NCBI GenBank assembly: GCA_030830695.1
Contig: JAURML010000026.1
Span: 84,372-148,371 of the forward strand
Direction of reading: 5' to 3'
Origin: Caenibius sp.
GTDB lineage: Bacteria; Pseudomonadota; Alphaproteobacteria; Sphingomonadales; Sphingomonadaceae
Length of the DNA: 64,000 nucleotides
The translations under genes were made by a program, and so were the position numbers. Under the pieces are notes generated by a model, which was not told the DNA's origin, did no database searches, and saw only the letters and a list, made by a program, of their open reading frames with translations. Shown one piece after another: positions 53,964 through 62,859 of this stretch (positions are counted from its first letter, which is position 1; each line of letters starts with the position of its first letter).

Positions 53964-54722
53964 ATGACAGGCAAGTTCTCGGGCAAGGTTGCCCTGGTTA
54001 CCGGCGCGGGTTCGGGGATTGGGCGCGCAAGCGCACTGCTGCTTGCGCAGAATGGCGCAAAGGTTGTCGTGGGCGACCGTGACGCAGAGTCCGCGCGGGA
54101 CACCGCAGAGCGCATCGTCGCAGCGGGCGGCGAAGCGGTTGGCATTACCATGGACGTCACCTCTGCAGCAGAGGTTCGGGCGGCGGTTGACTGCGCGGTA
54201 AATACTTTCGGCCGGCTGGACCTTGCCCACAACAATGCAGGCGTTCTGGTTACCACATCGCTTGAAGCTGATGACGCCGAGGAAGCCTTGGACCTTGCTT
54301 TCGCCGTCAATGCCAAAGGCGTAATGCTTTCCATGAAATACGAGATCGAGGCGATGCTGCGCACTGGGGGCGGATCGATCGTCAATACCGCGTCAACCCA
54401 GGGCCTCGTTGCCAGCCCTCAATGGGCCTACACGGCCAGCAAGCACGCCTGCGTCGGTCTGACCAGGGCAATCGCGATTGCCTATGCGCAACGCGGGATC
54501 CGGGTGAACGCGGTGTGCCCCGGCGCCGTGCTCACCGGCATGACCATGGGAATGGTGGAGGACCACCCTGAAGCCGCGGCCGCGGCTGCTGCAATGCACC
54601 CGCTTGGCCGGTTCGCCCAGCCAGAGGAGATTGCTTCGATAGTCGCATGCCTGTTATCCGACGAGTCCAGCTACATGACCGGCACTGCAGTGCCGATCGA
54701 TGGCGGTTACACCGCCCTGTGA
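53964..54722 (+). CDS. Short-chain dehydrogenase/reductase (SDR)
   Basis: This 252-residue classical SDR starts at ATG 53964 (GGAG upstream). The cofactor motif is LVTGAGSGIGRASALLL, with Asp at the end of the second strand (VVGDRDAES), which favours NAD+. NNAG is present as AHNNAGVL. The catalytic set is Ser in NTASTQGL and Tyr-Lys in YTASKHACVG. The end GTAVPIDGGYTAL is typical. It may be a hydroxysteroid or hydroxyacyl dehydrogenase. It forms a small unit with the OYE-type reductase 29 bases downstream. Confidence 0.92.
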   Translation: MTGKFSGKVALVTGAGSGIGRASALLLAQNGAKVVVGDRDAESARDTAERIVAAGGEAVGITMDVTSAAEVRAAVDCAVNTFGRLDLAHNNAGVLVTTSLEADDAEEALDLAFAVNAKGVMLSMKYEIEAMLRTGGGSIVNTASTQGLVASPQWAYTASKHACVGLTRAIAIAYAQRGIRVNAVCPGAVLTGMTMGMVEDHPEAAAAAAAMHPLGRFAQPEEIASIVACLLSDESSYMTGTAVPIDGGYTAL

Positions 54723-54751
54723 TCCTCTGAACCCCCGGGCAAGCGAAATCC

Positions 54752-56881
54752 ATGACACACTCACGCTATCCGCATCTGCTGTCTCCCGGGCGCCTTGGCC
54801 CACTCCAACTGCGCAATCGCATCTGCGTGACGGCCATGGGCGTCAGCCTGGCCGAAGATGATGGTTCCTGCGGTGATCGGCTGATTGCCTATCACGAGGA
54901 GCAGGCGCGCGGTGGTGCCGGCCTGATCATCATGGGCGCCACCGGCGTCTCGCTGCCAGTGGGCGGCGTTCAGCGCAACCAGATCGACATCTCGCATGAC
55001 CGGTTTCTGCCTGGCCTTTCGCGCCTTGCCGAAACAGTGCATCGGCACGGCGCAAGGATTGCCGCCCAACTGCATCATGGCGGCCTCAATGCCGGATATG
55101 CCGCAGCTGTCCACGGCGTGCCGCTGTGGACGCCGTCGCTGCCACTTCCGCCCGAGCCGGGCGATTTCTTCTCGGCCTATCTGCCCGAGGAAATTGACTC
55201 GAGCCGGATGATCATGCCCCAGATCCACGAAATGACCGAGGACGATATCGCCGGGGTCATTGCCGACTTCGTGGCCGGTGCGTTGCGGGCAAAGGCGGCC
55301 GGGTTAGATGGCGTGGAAATTCATGGGGGGCATGGCTACGTGCTTTCCTCGTTCCTGTCGCCATCCACCAACCGCCGGACCGACCGCTATGGCGGGACGT
55401 TCGAAAACCGGGCCCAGCTGATGGTGGAAACGGTCGCGGCAGTACGCGCTGCGGTCGGCCCCGACTTCGCCATGTGGTGCAAGCTGGACACCCGCGAGGT
55501 CGGGAAAGCCAACGGGATCACGATCGAGGATGCCTGCCAGACGGCGCGTTGGCTGGAACAGGCTGGCGCTCATGCGATCACTGCCACATCCTATCACAAC
55601 ACCTCGCATGGCAAGCTCCACAGCGAATCCAACATTCCACATCCACCGGAGCTGAACATGCCGGGAGCGGCAGCCATAAAGGCAGCCGTATCAATCCCGG
55701 TCATTGCTTCGGGCCGTATCGAACCCGAAGCGGCTGACGCCCGGATCGGCAAGGGCGATTGCGACTTCGTTGCGATGGGGCGCAAGCTGCTGGCCGATCC
55801 GTTTCTGCCGGCCAAGCTGGCGAAAGGCCGCGCGCAAGACGTCCGGCCGTGCATCTACTGCTACACCTGCGTGAGCTGCATCTACATCGGCACTTCGGTG
55901 CGCTGTGCGGTCAATCCGGAGCTTGCCTTCGAATATCAGCGCCCAGCTGTGGTAAACGGGCAGGCCCGGCGCAGGATTGCCGTGGTCGGCAGCGGACCCG
56001 CTGGCATGGAAGCTGCCCGGCGGCTGGCGCTGGCGGGTCAGAACGTGGCGCTGTTCGAAAGTGGTGATCGCCTCGGCGGGGCGCTGAGATTCGCATCGCT
56101 GGCCTACGAGCCCAACGAGCACCTCCTGGATTGGCTGGAGCACCAGCTGTCGCAAGTGCCGGTGGATGTCCGCCTCGGCACCTGCGCCACTCCGGAGCTG
56201 TTGCGCGAATGGGGGGCGGATGAAGTTGTCGTGGCGACCGGCGCCATTCGCGAACTGCCCCCGATCCCCGGCTCTGACCAGGCGCATGTGCTGAGCGGAG
56301 ACGATCTGCGCAGTCTCATGCTCGGCAAATCCAACCCGACGCTCAACGAGAAAGTCGGGCTTGGCGCGCGCCTCGCCGCCAAGGTCGGCGCAGCGACGGG
56401 ACTTACGGCAAATCCGGGCTTCGTGCGCAAGGCATCGCGGCAGTGGATGCCGCTCGGCTCGCGCATCGCGATCATCGGCGGCGAGCTGGTGGGGCTCGAA
56501 CTGGCCGAGTTCCTTGCCGAGCGCCATCGCGAGGTGACGGTGGTGGAGGAGAGCGGAAATCTCGGCCGCGGCTTGACTGTCGTGCGCCGGGCGCGCCTTG
56601 TAGCGGAACTGCGCGAACACGGCGTTTCTCTGCACACCGGCGCAAGCGGCATCGTCATCCTGCCCGACGGAATCGAATTCACCGGCCTAGATGGAGACCG
56701 TGTAAAGGTGAACGCCGATCATGTCATAGTCGCCACCGGTGCCCGGAGCGATTCAACCCTGGCGGACGAACTGGTGGCCGCAGGCTTCACCGTCCATGAA
56801 GTCGGCGACGGCTCCGGCGTTGGCTATATCGAAGGAGCCATGCGCAGCGCTGCCGAGGCCGTTGGCCGGATCATCATATAG
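54752..56881 (+). CDS. Old-Yellow-Enzyme-type FMN/FAD/[4Fe-4S] 2-enoate reductase (BaiCD-like)
   Basis: This 709-residue enzyme has an N-terminal FMN TIM barrel (LGPLQLRNRICVTAMGVSL, AQLHHGGLNAGY, GVEIHGGHGYVLSSFLSP, NRRTDRYGGTFENR). Cluster cysteines follow in CIYCYTCVSCIYIGTSVRC, and a C-terminal FAD/NAD(H) domain starts VVGSGPAGMEAARRLALAG with a second dinucleotide site IIGGELVGLELAEF. The family reduces or dehydrogenates activated C=C bonds. BaiCD and related enzymes act on 3-oxo-delta4-steroids, and 2,4-dienoyl-CoA reductases share the layout. Adjacent SDR and TonB receptor genes fit a ring-modifying role. Confidence 0.9.
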   Translation: MTHSRYPHLLSPGRLGPLQLRNRICVTAMGVSLAEDDGSCGDRLIAYHEEQARGGAGLIIMGATGVSLPVGGVQRNQIDISHDRFLPGLSRLAETVHRHGARIAAQLHHGGLNAGYAAAVHGVPLWTPSLPLPPEPGDFFSAYLPEEIDSSRMIMPQIHEMTEDDIAGVIADFVAGALRAKAAGLDGVEIHGGHGYVLSSFLSPSTNRRTDRYGGTFENRAQLMVETVAAVRAAVGPDFAMWCKLDTREVGKANGITIEDACQTARWLEQAGAHAITATSYHNTSHGKLHSESNIPHPPELNMPGAAAIKAAVSIPVIASGRIEPEAADARIGKGDCDFVAMGRKLLADPFLPAKLAKGRAQDVRPCIYCYTCVSCIYIGTSVRCAVNPELAFEYQRPAVVNGQARRRIAVVGSGPAGMEAARRLALAGQNVALFESGDRLGGALRFASLAYEPNEHLLDWLEHQLSQVPVDVRLGTCATPELLREWGADEVVVATGAIRELPPIPGSDQAHVLSGDDLRSLMLGKSNPTLNEKVGLGARLAAKVGAATGLTANPGFVRKASRQWMPLGSRIAIIGGELVGLELAEFLAERHREVTVVEESGNLGRGLTVVRRARLVAELREHGVSLHTGASGIVILPDGIEFTGLDGDRVKVNADHVIVATGARSDSTLADELVAAGFTVHEVGDGSGVGYIEGAMRSAAEAVGRIII

Positions 56882-56901
56882 AGGGCGCGCGTCGGGCGGC
56901 C

Positions 56902-57801
56902 CTACTGATAGAGTCCAGATGGCTCCGGGGACACGCCACGTCCGAATTGTCGGCGAAACTCGCCAGGGGTCAGCCCGATAGACTTGCCAAAAGCAAAGGT
57001 GAATGCGCTCTGGCTGGCAAATCCAGCGCGATAGGCAATGACCTTAAAAGGCAGATCGTTCTCCAGAATCAGCGACTTGGCCAATTCCATACGCGCATCG
57101 TTCACGTGCTCGTGAACCGATCGTCCGGTTGTCGTTTTGAAAGTCCGACACAGATGGCCGCGACTCATCCCGCACTGTGCCGCCAGTTCGGCAATGGTGG
57201 GCGCCTTGCCTGAAAAGTCCCTCAACATTTCGTCGATCCGCCGCAATTGCGAAAGTGCCAACTGACCGGATAGCTGATGCGAAGGTTCTACCCGGAGCAA
57301 CCGGGCAAGATCGACAAGGTTGCTGATTGTCATTGATTCAATCATCACGTCGCTCGCATAAGTGGGGTGCAGTGTTTCAGACGCCATCTGAGTCATGCGC
57401 CGGATAACACCCTCCAACCGCACGTCGAGGCACTTGTCTAGATCTTCGTTGCGGAACTCTCCAGCAATTAAACGGCTCGACGCTTCAAACACTTCGCTAT
57501 CGATTTCGCAACAGATAATCCGCGCGGTACTGCCATCGTTTCGATGGAGCATCTCGCTTCCTGCCGGGGCAAAAGTCAGTCTGCCTATCTCGCCATACTC
57601 GCCTCTGCTACCCTCAAGCATGTACTGGCCAGATTGTTTGTTCTCTACGCGTGATAAACATAGACACAAACGGTGGTATTTAGAGCGTTGAAAGCGAATT
57701 TCAGTGGGCCGATTCCATGACCAACGGCCTACGATCGCCCGAAGCCCAGGAGAATCGAAGTGCGCCTCCTCCAAAAAGTGAGTCCCAGGTACCTCGAACA
57801 T
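56902..57801 (-). CDS. AraC-family transcriptional regulator
   Basis: This 299-residue regulator has the C-terminal double helix-turn-helix: TIAELAAQCGMSRGHLCRTF, KTTTGRSVHEHVNDARM and the second helix pair at FKVIAYRAGFASQSAFTFAF, ending KSIGLTPGEFRRQF. The N-terminal part is a sensor of unknown fold. Convergent with the OYE gene. Direct repeats about 90-120 bases upstream may be its own sites. It could control the oxidoreductase unit or the rhamnose genes; position does not decide. Confidence 0.9.
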   Translation of the reverse strand: MFEVPGTHFLEEAHFDSPGLRAIVGRWSWNRPTEIRFQRSKYHRLCLCLSRVENKQSGQYMLEGSRGEYGEIGRLTFAPAGSEMLHRNDGSTARIICCEIDSEVFEASSRLIAGEFRNEDLDKCLDVRLEGVIRRMTQMASETLHPTYASDVMIESMTISNLVDLARLLRVEPSHQLSGQLALSQLRRIDEMLRDFSGKAPTIAELAAQCGMSRGHLCRTFKTTTGRSVHEHVNDARMELAKSLILENDLPFKVIAYRAGFASQSAFTFAFGKSIGLTPGEFRRQFGRGVSPEPSGLYQ

Positions 57802-58369
57802 TGCCTACCTCATGACAACCCTTTTGAATCAATATTGCCAACAAAGCAGGTGGAAGTCACGCTTTAAACACCGTAGTCGGCGTCGGAATTGACCTTGTTG
57901 GTGCAAGATACCTTGTTGGCCTTCAAGCTGCTGATCACATGCTTGATCTGATTTAAGACAATTGCAAGCAAGCAGAATCAATAGATCTCAATTGACCTTA
58001 GCGCCTTCGCTTGACCGACCACATTCAGAACATTTTCGAGCGACCAGAACAGCTTCCGGCAGGGCGTTGTTCCCACAAATCCGCGTCAGACGGAAAACAA
58101 TATCCCAGAGCGCACTTTCTGGATAGGTCTTGGACGTGGTCGGCCAGACGCCACGCTAGCCTAGTATTTGTAAGCGGTCTTGCAATCTGTCATGATGGGG
58201 CGTTGTCAGACAAATAGACCGATACGCTGTAGCTCTTATCCTCTGAAGAGATGCGCGCTTCACATGTTTCGCGATTTCCGCTTTTCCGGAGATTTAGGGC
58301 CGTCTCGTGAAACCGAAATTGAGGCCGCTATCCGCCTGAAGTCGGAGGGGATCCCCCAAAAGCGGGACT
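57802..58369. other. Long intergenic region between AraC and rhamnose isomerase genes
   Basis: About 570 bases with lower GC than the flanks. It holds the AraC promoter, since the rhamnose isomerase gene points toward it from the right. Open frames here (58011-58217; 58180 onward) have no ribosome site or recognisable family. One includes GDLGPSRETEIEAAIRLKSE, which looks protein-like but is too short to assign. Direct repeats near the AraC gene are listed separately. Confidence 0.3.
57892..57919. promoter_or_regulatory. Tandem direct repeats, candidate AraC-type binding site
   Basis: ACCTTGTTGG occurs at 57892-57901 and again at 57910-57919, an 18-base period, about 90-120 bases upstream of the AraC start. 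Directly repeated half-sites about two helical turns apart are the normal target of AraC dimers. A partial third copy (ATTGACCTT) lies near 57990. Confidence 0.5.
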
Positions 58370-59662
58370 CTATACGATCCCTGCGCCCAGCCCGACGGCC
58401 TTCCGCTCCTGAGCCTTCCGCTCTCGCCACTTGCTCTCGCGATAGACTGCTAGCACATCGATCGCACCGCCCGCTTCCATGCGCGCCTTGGCGAGGATCG
58501 GGGCTACATCGATGTTATAGGCCCGGCGCAGCGCCTGAAAGGCCATCATCGTGTCGTTGCCTTCCTGAGCAGCGTGCAGTGCGGCCCGGTCGACGAGGCT
58601 GGCTTTAGCATAGCACTGGGTAATTGCTTCGGCCGATGACAGCATCGATTCGATCGGATCGGTGACGTTGTGCGACTGGTCGATCATATAGGCCGGATCA
58701 AAGCCATCGCGCGGGTTCAGCTCGGCCTCGACCAGTTCGTTGAACACGAGGAACAGCTGGTGCGGGTTGATCGAGCCCGAATCGAGATCGTCGTCGCCAT
58801 ACTTGCTGTCGTTGAAGTGGAACCCGCCCAGCTTGCCGAAGCGGTGCAGGCGGGCCACGATCTGCTCGATGTTCACATTGGGCGCATGGTGGCCAAGATC
58901 GACCAGGCACTTGGCCTTGGGGCCCAGTTCCTGCGCGGCGAGGATCGAGCTGCCCCAGTCCGAGATCACGGTCGAATAGAACGCCGGCTCGAACATCTTG
59001 TGCTCAAGCAGCATGCGCCAATCACCCGGCAGCGCGGCATAGACCTCTGCCGCGGCATCGAGATAGCGATCAAGACTCCGCGCCAAATCTTGCTGGCCAG
59101 GGAAGTTGGTGCCGTCTCCCACCCAAACCGTCAGGTCACGGCTGCCAAGCTGCTTTCCGATTTCGATACATTCGATGTTGTGTTCCACCGCTTGCGCCCG
59201 CGCGCCGGCATCCTGCGAAGAGAGCGAGCCGTTGGCATAGGTGTGGGCCTGACCCGGCTGGTCCTGGAACGTGTTAGAATTGACGGCATCGAAACCCAGC
59301 CCAAGACTGGCAGCCTCTTCGCGCAGGGCGTTGAAGTCGCTGACCTTGTCCCACGGGAAGTGCGGGGATACGCGGGGGGTGACGCGGCTGAGCTGGTTGA
59401 TGACAGCGCAGTCTTCCAGCTTTTCGTGGATGTTGGTTGGCTCGCCCGGGATCGGGAACTTGGCAAAGCGCGTGCCACCGCGGCCCGCGCCCCAAGAAGG
59501 CACGGCAACCGAGAAGCCAGCGACGCGAGTCTTGATCGCATCGATATCGATGCCGTTTCGAGCCAGCTTGCGGCCGAGTGAGGTGTAATCGTCTTCCAGC
59601 GCATCGATCTCACGGGCGTTGGCTTGGGCGATGAGGTCGGCGGAGATAGGGAGGCCGGTCAT
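58370..59662 (-). CDS. rhaI: L-rhamnose isomerase (Pseudomonas/rhizobial type)
   Basis: This 430-residue cytosolic TIM-barrel isomerase converts L-rhamnose to L-rhamnulose. Metal ligands are visible as Glu in LLEHKMFEP, Asp and His in CLVDLGHHAPNVN, His and Asp in GGFHFNDSKYGDDD, and Asp in MIDQSHN. This matches the P. stutzeri L-rhamnose isomerase pattern rather than the E. coli RhaA family. It starts at ATG 59662 (MTGLPISADLIAQANARE). It lies four bases after the esterase gene in an operon with the fused aldolase/dehydrogenase. Confidence 0.93.
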   Translation of the reverse strand: MTGLPISADLIAQANAREIDALEDDYTSLGRKLARNGIDIDAIKTRVAGFSVAVPSWGAGRGGTRFAKFPIPGEPTNIHEKLEDCAVINQLSRVTPRVSPHFPWDKVSDFNALREEAASLGLGFDAVNSNTFQDQPGQAHTYANGSLSSQDAGARAQAVEHNIECIEIGKQLGSRDLTVWVGDGTNFPGQQDLARSLDRYLDAAAEVYAALPGDWRMLLEHKMFEPAFYSTVISDWGSSILAAQELGPKAKCLVDLGHHAPNVNIEQIVARLHRFGKLGGFHFNDSKYGDDDLDSGSINPHQLFLVFNELVEAELNPRDGFDPAYMIDQSHNVTDPIESMLSSAEAITQCYAKASLVDRAALHAAQEGNDTMMAFQALRRAYNIDVAPILAKARMEAGGAIDVLAVYRESKWRERKAQERKAVGLGAGIV

Positions 59663-59666
59663 GGGA

Positions 59667-60599
59667 TCACTTCTTTACGGGGCTGAGGAATTTGTTCATC
59701 GCCAGCCATGAAACGAACTCGTCGAGGACGAGCGTGGTGGTGGTGCCGGGACTACCAAGGCCGAAGCCGTGGTTGCCCTTCTGGTAGCCGTGCACTTCCA
59801 CCGGACGCCTTGCCTTCAGCCATTCCTGCGCGATGGCGAAGCCCTTGCTAGGGAACAGGGCATCATCGAGCGCGATGGCGTCGAACAACGGCGGAGCATC
59901 GGCCGGGACTGGCTCGGGGTCCTGCGGGCCATAGATATAGCCGACGAAGGCCGGGCGAGCGGCTGGATCGGAATCAAGCGCAACCCGGCGCGCAGTCATG
60001 GCCCCGGCGGAAAAGCCGATAATGCCGACGCGCGCCGGATCGACGTGCCACTGGGCGGCATTGGCACGGACCATGGCGATGGCGGCCCTGGCGTCTTCCG
60101 GCGCCTTGCTCTGCCGGAGCAGTTCGCCGTCCATCGGTCGGCCGATTTCCTTCATCATCTGCGTCCAGAAGAAGCGCGTGCCCTCGGCCGGATCTTTCGG
60201 CGTCTCGACCAAGCGATACTTTAGCACGAAGGCGGTAATCCCGCGATCAGCAAGAGCGCGGGCAACCTTCCAGCCTTCGTGCTCCATGGAGAGCATCATG
60301 AAAGCACCACCCGGGGCAACGATGACCGCCGACCCGTTGCCCTTGCCGCGCTTCGGCAGCACCGGGGTCAGGGTCGGTCGGGTAACGTTAAAAACGGTGA
60401 GACCGCTTGATCCTATGCTTGACCAGATTTCGGTTGCAGACGAACCGGGCGTCTGGTCGCCATAGAGCGGGATCGCATCGGGTTCGGCAGGAGCTGCTGC
60501 AGGCGTGGCCTTTGGAACCCCGGCAGGCTGCGCCAAGACAGGCGTCGAAAGGACCAGTGCTACGGCACCTGCCAGTGCAATTCCGAACCGTCTTTTCAT
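59667..60599 (-). CDS. Exported alpha/beta-hydrolase esterase, paralogue of the 18.9-kb gene
   Basis: This 310-residue protein starts at ATG 60599 (MKRRFGIALAGAVALVLST), fixed by GGGGAG; the frame is open much farther upstream, but that is a shadow of the aldolase gene. The signal peptide is followed by AIPLYGDQTPGSSATEIW, oxyanion region VIVAPGGAFMMLS, nucleophile GFSAGAMTARR and catalytic His in KGNHGFGLG. It shares its whole layout with the esterase linked to the GMC gene. Lying between the rhamnose isomerase and aldolase genes, it probably deacylates acylated rhamnosides in the periplasm. Confidence 0.88.
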   Translation of the reverse strand: MKRRFGIALAGAVALVLSTPVLAQPAGVPKATPAAAPAEPDAIPLYGDQTPGSSATEIWSSIGSSGLTVFNVTRPTLTPVLPKRGKGNGSAVIVAPGGAFMMLSMEHEGWKVARALADRGITAFVLKYRLVETPKDPAEGTRFFWTQMMKEIGRPMDGELLRQSKAPEDARAAIAMVRANAAQWHVDPARVGIIGFSAGAMTARRVALDSDPAARPAFVGYIYGPQDPEPVPADAPPLFDAIALDDALFPSKGFAIAQEWLKARRPVEVHGYQKGNHGFGLGSPGTTTTLVLDEFVSWLAMNKFLSPVKK

Positions 60600-60622
60600 T
60601 TTTCTCTCCCCATTGCTCCGGC

Positions 60623-62731
60623 TCAGCGTGTGAACGCTTGGACGTTCCCCGCATCGACGTTGATCATGTTGCCGGTCGACTTTGCCGACATCTCGCTGGC
60701 GAGCCAATAGGCGGCCTCGGCGATGTCTTCCGGCAAAACGTCGCGCTTGAGCATGGAGCGATTGCGATAATGCGCTTCCAGTTCCTCGCCGGCATCGACC
60801 TTGTTCGAGGCGGCGCGTTCCTTGCGCCAGTCGCCGTCCCAGATCTTGCTGCCCCGGATAACCGCATCTGGATTGACGATGTTGACGCGGATACCTTCCG
60901 GCGCCCCTTCGAGCGCGAGGCAGCGGGCCAGATGGTTGGCTGCGGCCTTGGCACTGGCATAGGCCGAAGCCCCCGCCGCCGCGGCCACTGCGTTCTTCGA
61001 GCCGATGAACACAACGGCCGAGCCCCCCTGCGCCTTCATCCGCTTGAGCAGCGGCCAGGCGGCGCGGCTGGTGAGGAAATAGCCTTGGGCCAACACGTCG
61101 TAGTTGCGGTTCCACAATGCGATGGTGGTATCCTCGATAGCTGCGGAACTGGCGATGCCGGCATTGGCGACGAGCACGTCGAGCCCGCCGAATTCGCGGG
61201 CGCAGGCATCGAAGGCGGCCTGGACCTGAAGCTCATCGGTCACATCGCAAACCGCGGCGCGGACGACATCCTTGCCGAATTGCGCGGCAAAGCCGTTGCA
61301 GACCTCCTGCACCGCCGCTGCATCGCGATCCGCCAGCATCACGCAAGCGCCTTCGCGTAGCAGGCGGGCCGCCGTTGCCGCACCGATGCCGCCGGCCCCG
61401 CCAGTGACCAGGGCGATCTTGCCGACCATCGGCCTGGGGGCCGGCATGCGCTGAAGCTTGGCTTCCTCCAGCAGCCAGTATTCGATGTCGAAGGCTTCCT
61501 GCTCTTCGAGCGCGATATAGCCGCCGATAGCTTCGGCACCACGCATCACGTTGATCGCATTGCCATAGAACTCGCCGGCTAGGCGCGCGGTGGTCTTGTC
61601 GGTGGCGAAGGTCATACGGCCGACGCCGGGGACCAGCACCACGACCGGATTCGAATCGCGCATCGCCGGGGAGTTGGCACGCTTGCAGCGCTCGTAATAA
61701 GCGGCATACATCGCGCGGTAGTCGGCGATCTGCTGTTCGAGATAGGTATCGTCGCAGAGCCGCGCCGGATCGAGCGTCAGCGGCGCGATCTTGGTCCGCA
61801 AGAAGTGATCGGGGCAAGAAGTGCCAAGCGCAGCGAGGCGCTCAAAGTCTGCCGAGCCGGTGAATTCCAGCGCTTCGGCATCGTCGGAGAAATGGCCGAC
61901 CTTGGCGCGCGCACCGTCCATGAAGCCGCGCAGACGGGGCATCAGGTCGGCAGCAATGGCCGCACGGTCGGGATTCGACACCACGGCCTGTCCGCCAAAC
62001 GCGGGCTTTCTGGCGAGGCGGGCGTTGAGATAATTCGCAGCATCGGCGATCAGCGCGATGGTGTGTTCATAGCAGGCCTGAGCGCTGTCGCCCCAGCAGA
62101 TGATGCCGTGGCCTGCGAGCATAACGCCCTGCAGCTGCGGGTTGGCCGCCACGAAATCGCGCAACATCACGCCCAGCGTATAGCCCGGGCGCTTCCACGG
62201 CAGCCAACCGATTGCGCCGCCCCATATCTCCCTGGTCGCGGCTTCCCCGCCCGAACTGGCCGCCAGCGCAATGATCGCATCGGGGTGGACGTGATCGACA
62301 TGGGCGAAGGGCAGCAGCGAATGCAACGGGGTGTCAATGCTGGCCGCGCGGGCATTGAGATTGAAGGTGCAATGCGGCAGGTAGCCAACCATCTTGTCGT
62401 CGTCGTCGGGGCCAGCATAGTGGGCTTCGAGCCCCAGCAACCGGGCCTGATACAGCGTCGCGAAGTCATCGAGCTTCATCGAGCCGATATCGCCGCCCGA
62501 ACCCTTGACCCACAGGACCTCGACAGACTCACCGGTCAGCGGATCGGTTTCGGTGAGCTTCGCCGAGGTATTACCGCCGCCAAAATTGGTGACCGTCAGA
62601 TCGCTGCCCAGCAGGTTCGAGCGATAGAGCAACAATTCGGCGGGGCTTAGTGTCGCGGCGTGTGTTTTATCCCAGCGACTGCTCGGCACTGCAAATGGCA
62701 AGGCAGCATAAATAGGGGTCTGGGCGTTCAT
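60623..62731 (-). CDS. rhaD: Bifunctional rhamnulose-1-phosphate aldolase/short-chain dehydrogenase
   Basis: This 702-residue fusion starts at ATG 62731 with GAGGGA close upstream; an ATG 12 bases earlier has no site. The N-terminal class II aldolase domain (to about residue 420) has NFGGGNTSAKLTE and zinc His in HCTFNLNARAAS and HVDHVHPDAI. The C-terminal SDR (about 430-702) has VTGGAGGIGAATAARL and the catalytic Tyr-Lys in YASAKAAANHL. The aldolase yields dihydroxyacetone phosphate and L-lactaldehyde, which the dehydrogenase half oxidises. This is the rhizobial/Bacillus fused form. First gene of the rhamnose operon. Confidence 0.93.
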   Translation of the reverse strand: MNAQTPIYAALPFAVPSSRWDKTHAATLSPAELLLYRSNLLGSDLTVTNFGGGNTSAKLTETDPLTGESVEVLWVKGSGGDIGSMKLDDFATLYQARLLGLEAHYAGPDDDDKMVGYLPHCTFNLNARAASIDTPLHSLLPFAHVDHVHPDAIIALAASSGGEAATREIWGGAIGWLPWKRPGYTLGVMLRDFVAANPQLQGVMLAGHGIICWGDSAQACYEHTIALIADAANYLNARLARKPAFGGQAVVSNPDRAAIAADLMPRLRGFMDGARAKVGHFSDDAEALEFTGSADFERLAALGTSCPDHFLRTKIAPLTLDPARLCDDTYLEQQIADYRAMYAAYYERCKRANSPAMRDSNPVVVLVPGVGRMTFATDKTTARLAGEFYGNAINVMRGAEAIGGYIALEEQEAFDIEYWLLEEAKLQRMPAPRPMVGKIALVTGGAGGIGAATAARLLREGACVMLADRDAAAVQEVCNGFAAQFGKDVVRAAVCDVTDELQVQAAFDACAREFGGLDVLVANAGIASSAAIEDTTIALWNRNYDVLAQGYFLTSRAAWPLLKRMKAQGGSAVVFIGSKNAVAAAAGASAYASAKAAANHLARCLALEGAPEGIRVNIVNPDAVIRGSKIWDGDWRKERAASNKVDAGEELEAHYRNRSMLKRDVLPEDIAEAAYWLASEMSAKSTGNMINVDAGNVQAFTR

Positions 62732-62806
62732 GGAATCCCTCATATTCGAAAGTGACGGCGCGCAGGTGGCCTGAGCCGGTTCTGCTACTTGCTACACTTT
62801 TTGCTA

Positions 62807-62840
62807 GAAATGATCAACAATGATTGTTATTGATCATTTC
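62807..62840. promoter_or_regulatory. Large perfect dyad, candidate rhamnose operator
   Basis: GAAATGATCAA (62807-62817) and TTGATCATTTC (62830-62840) are exact complements. A second inner palindrome, AACAAT-G-ATTGTT, lies inside (62816-62828). A direct TTGCTA repeat (62789-62794 and 62801-62806) precedes it. It sits between the divergent aldolase and kinase genes, about 20 bases before the kinase start, so a bound regulator could control both. Confidence 0.75.
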
Positions 62841-62859
62841 TTGTCGGAAGGGAAGCGCA

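Noticed and set aside
51404-54385. Very long minus-strand open frame opposite the TonB receptor and SDR genes
   Set aside because: It is the mirror of GC-rich coding sequence on the plus strand. The plus strand has a signal peptide, TonB box, barrel end and SDR motifs, while the mirror product is His/Arg-rich without any domain.
58180-58608. Plus-strand frame before and over the end of rhaI, including GPSRETEIEAAIRLKSE
   Set aside because: The short stretch looks protein-like, perhaps an old helix-turn-helix remnant, but the frame then runs into the antisense of rhaI and cannot be assigned.
60600-61115. N-terminal extension of the esterase at 59.7 kb into the aldolase gene
   Set aside because: The extension is low-complexity and Arg/Gln-rich, while a signal peptide with a GGGGAG ribosome site starts at 60599.
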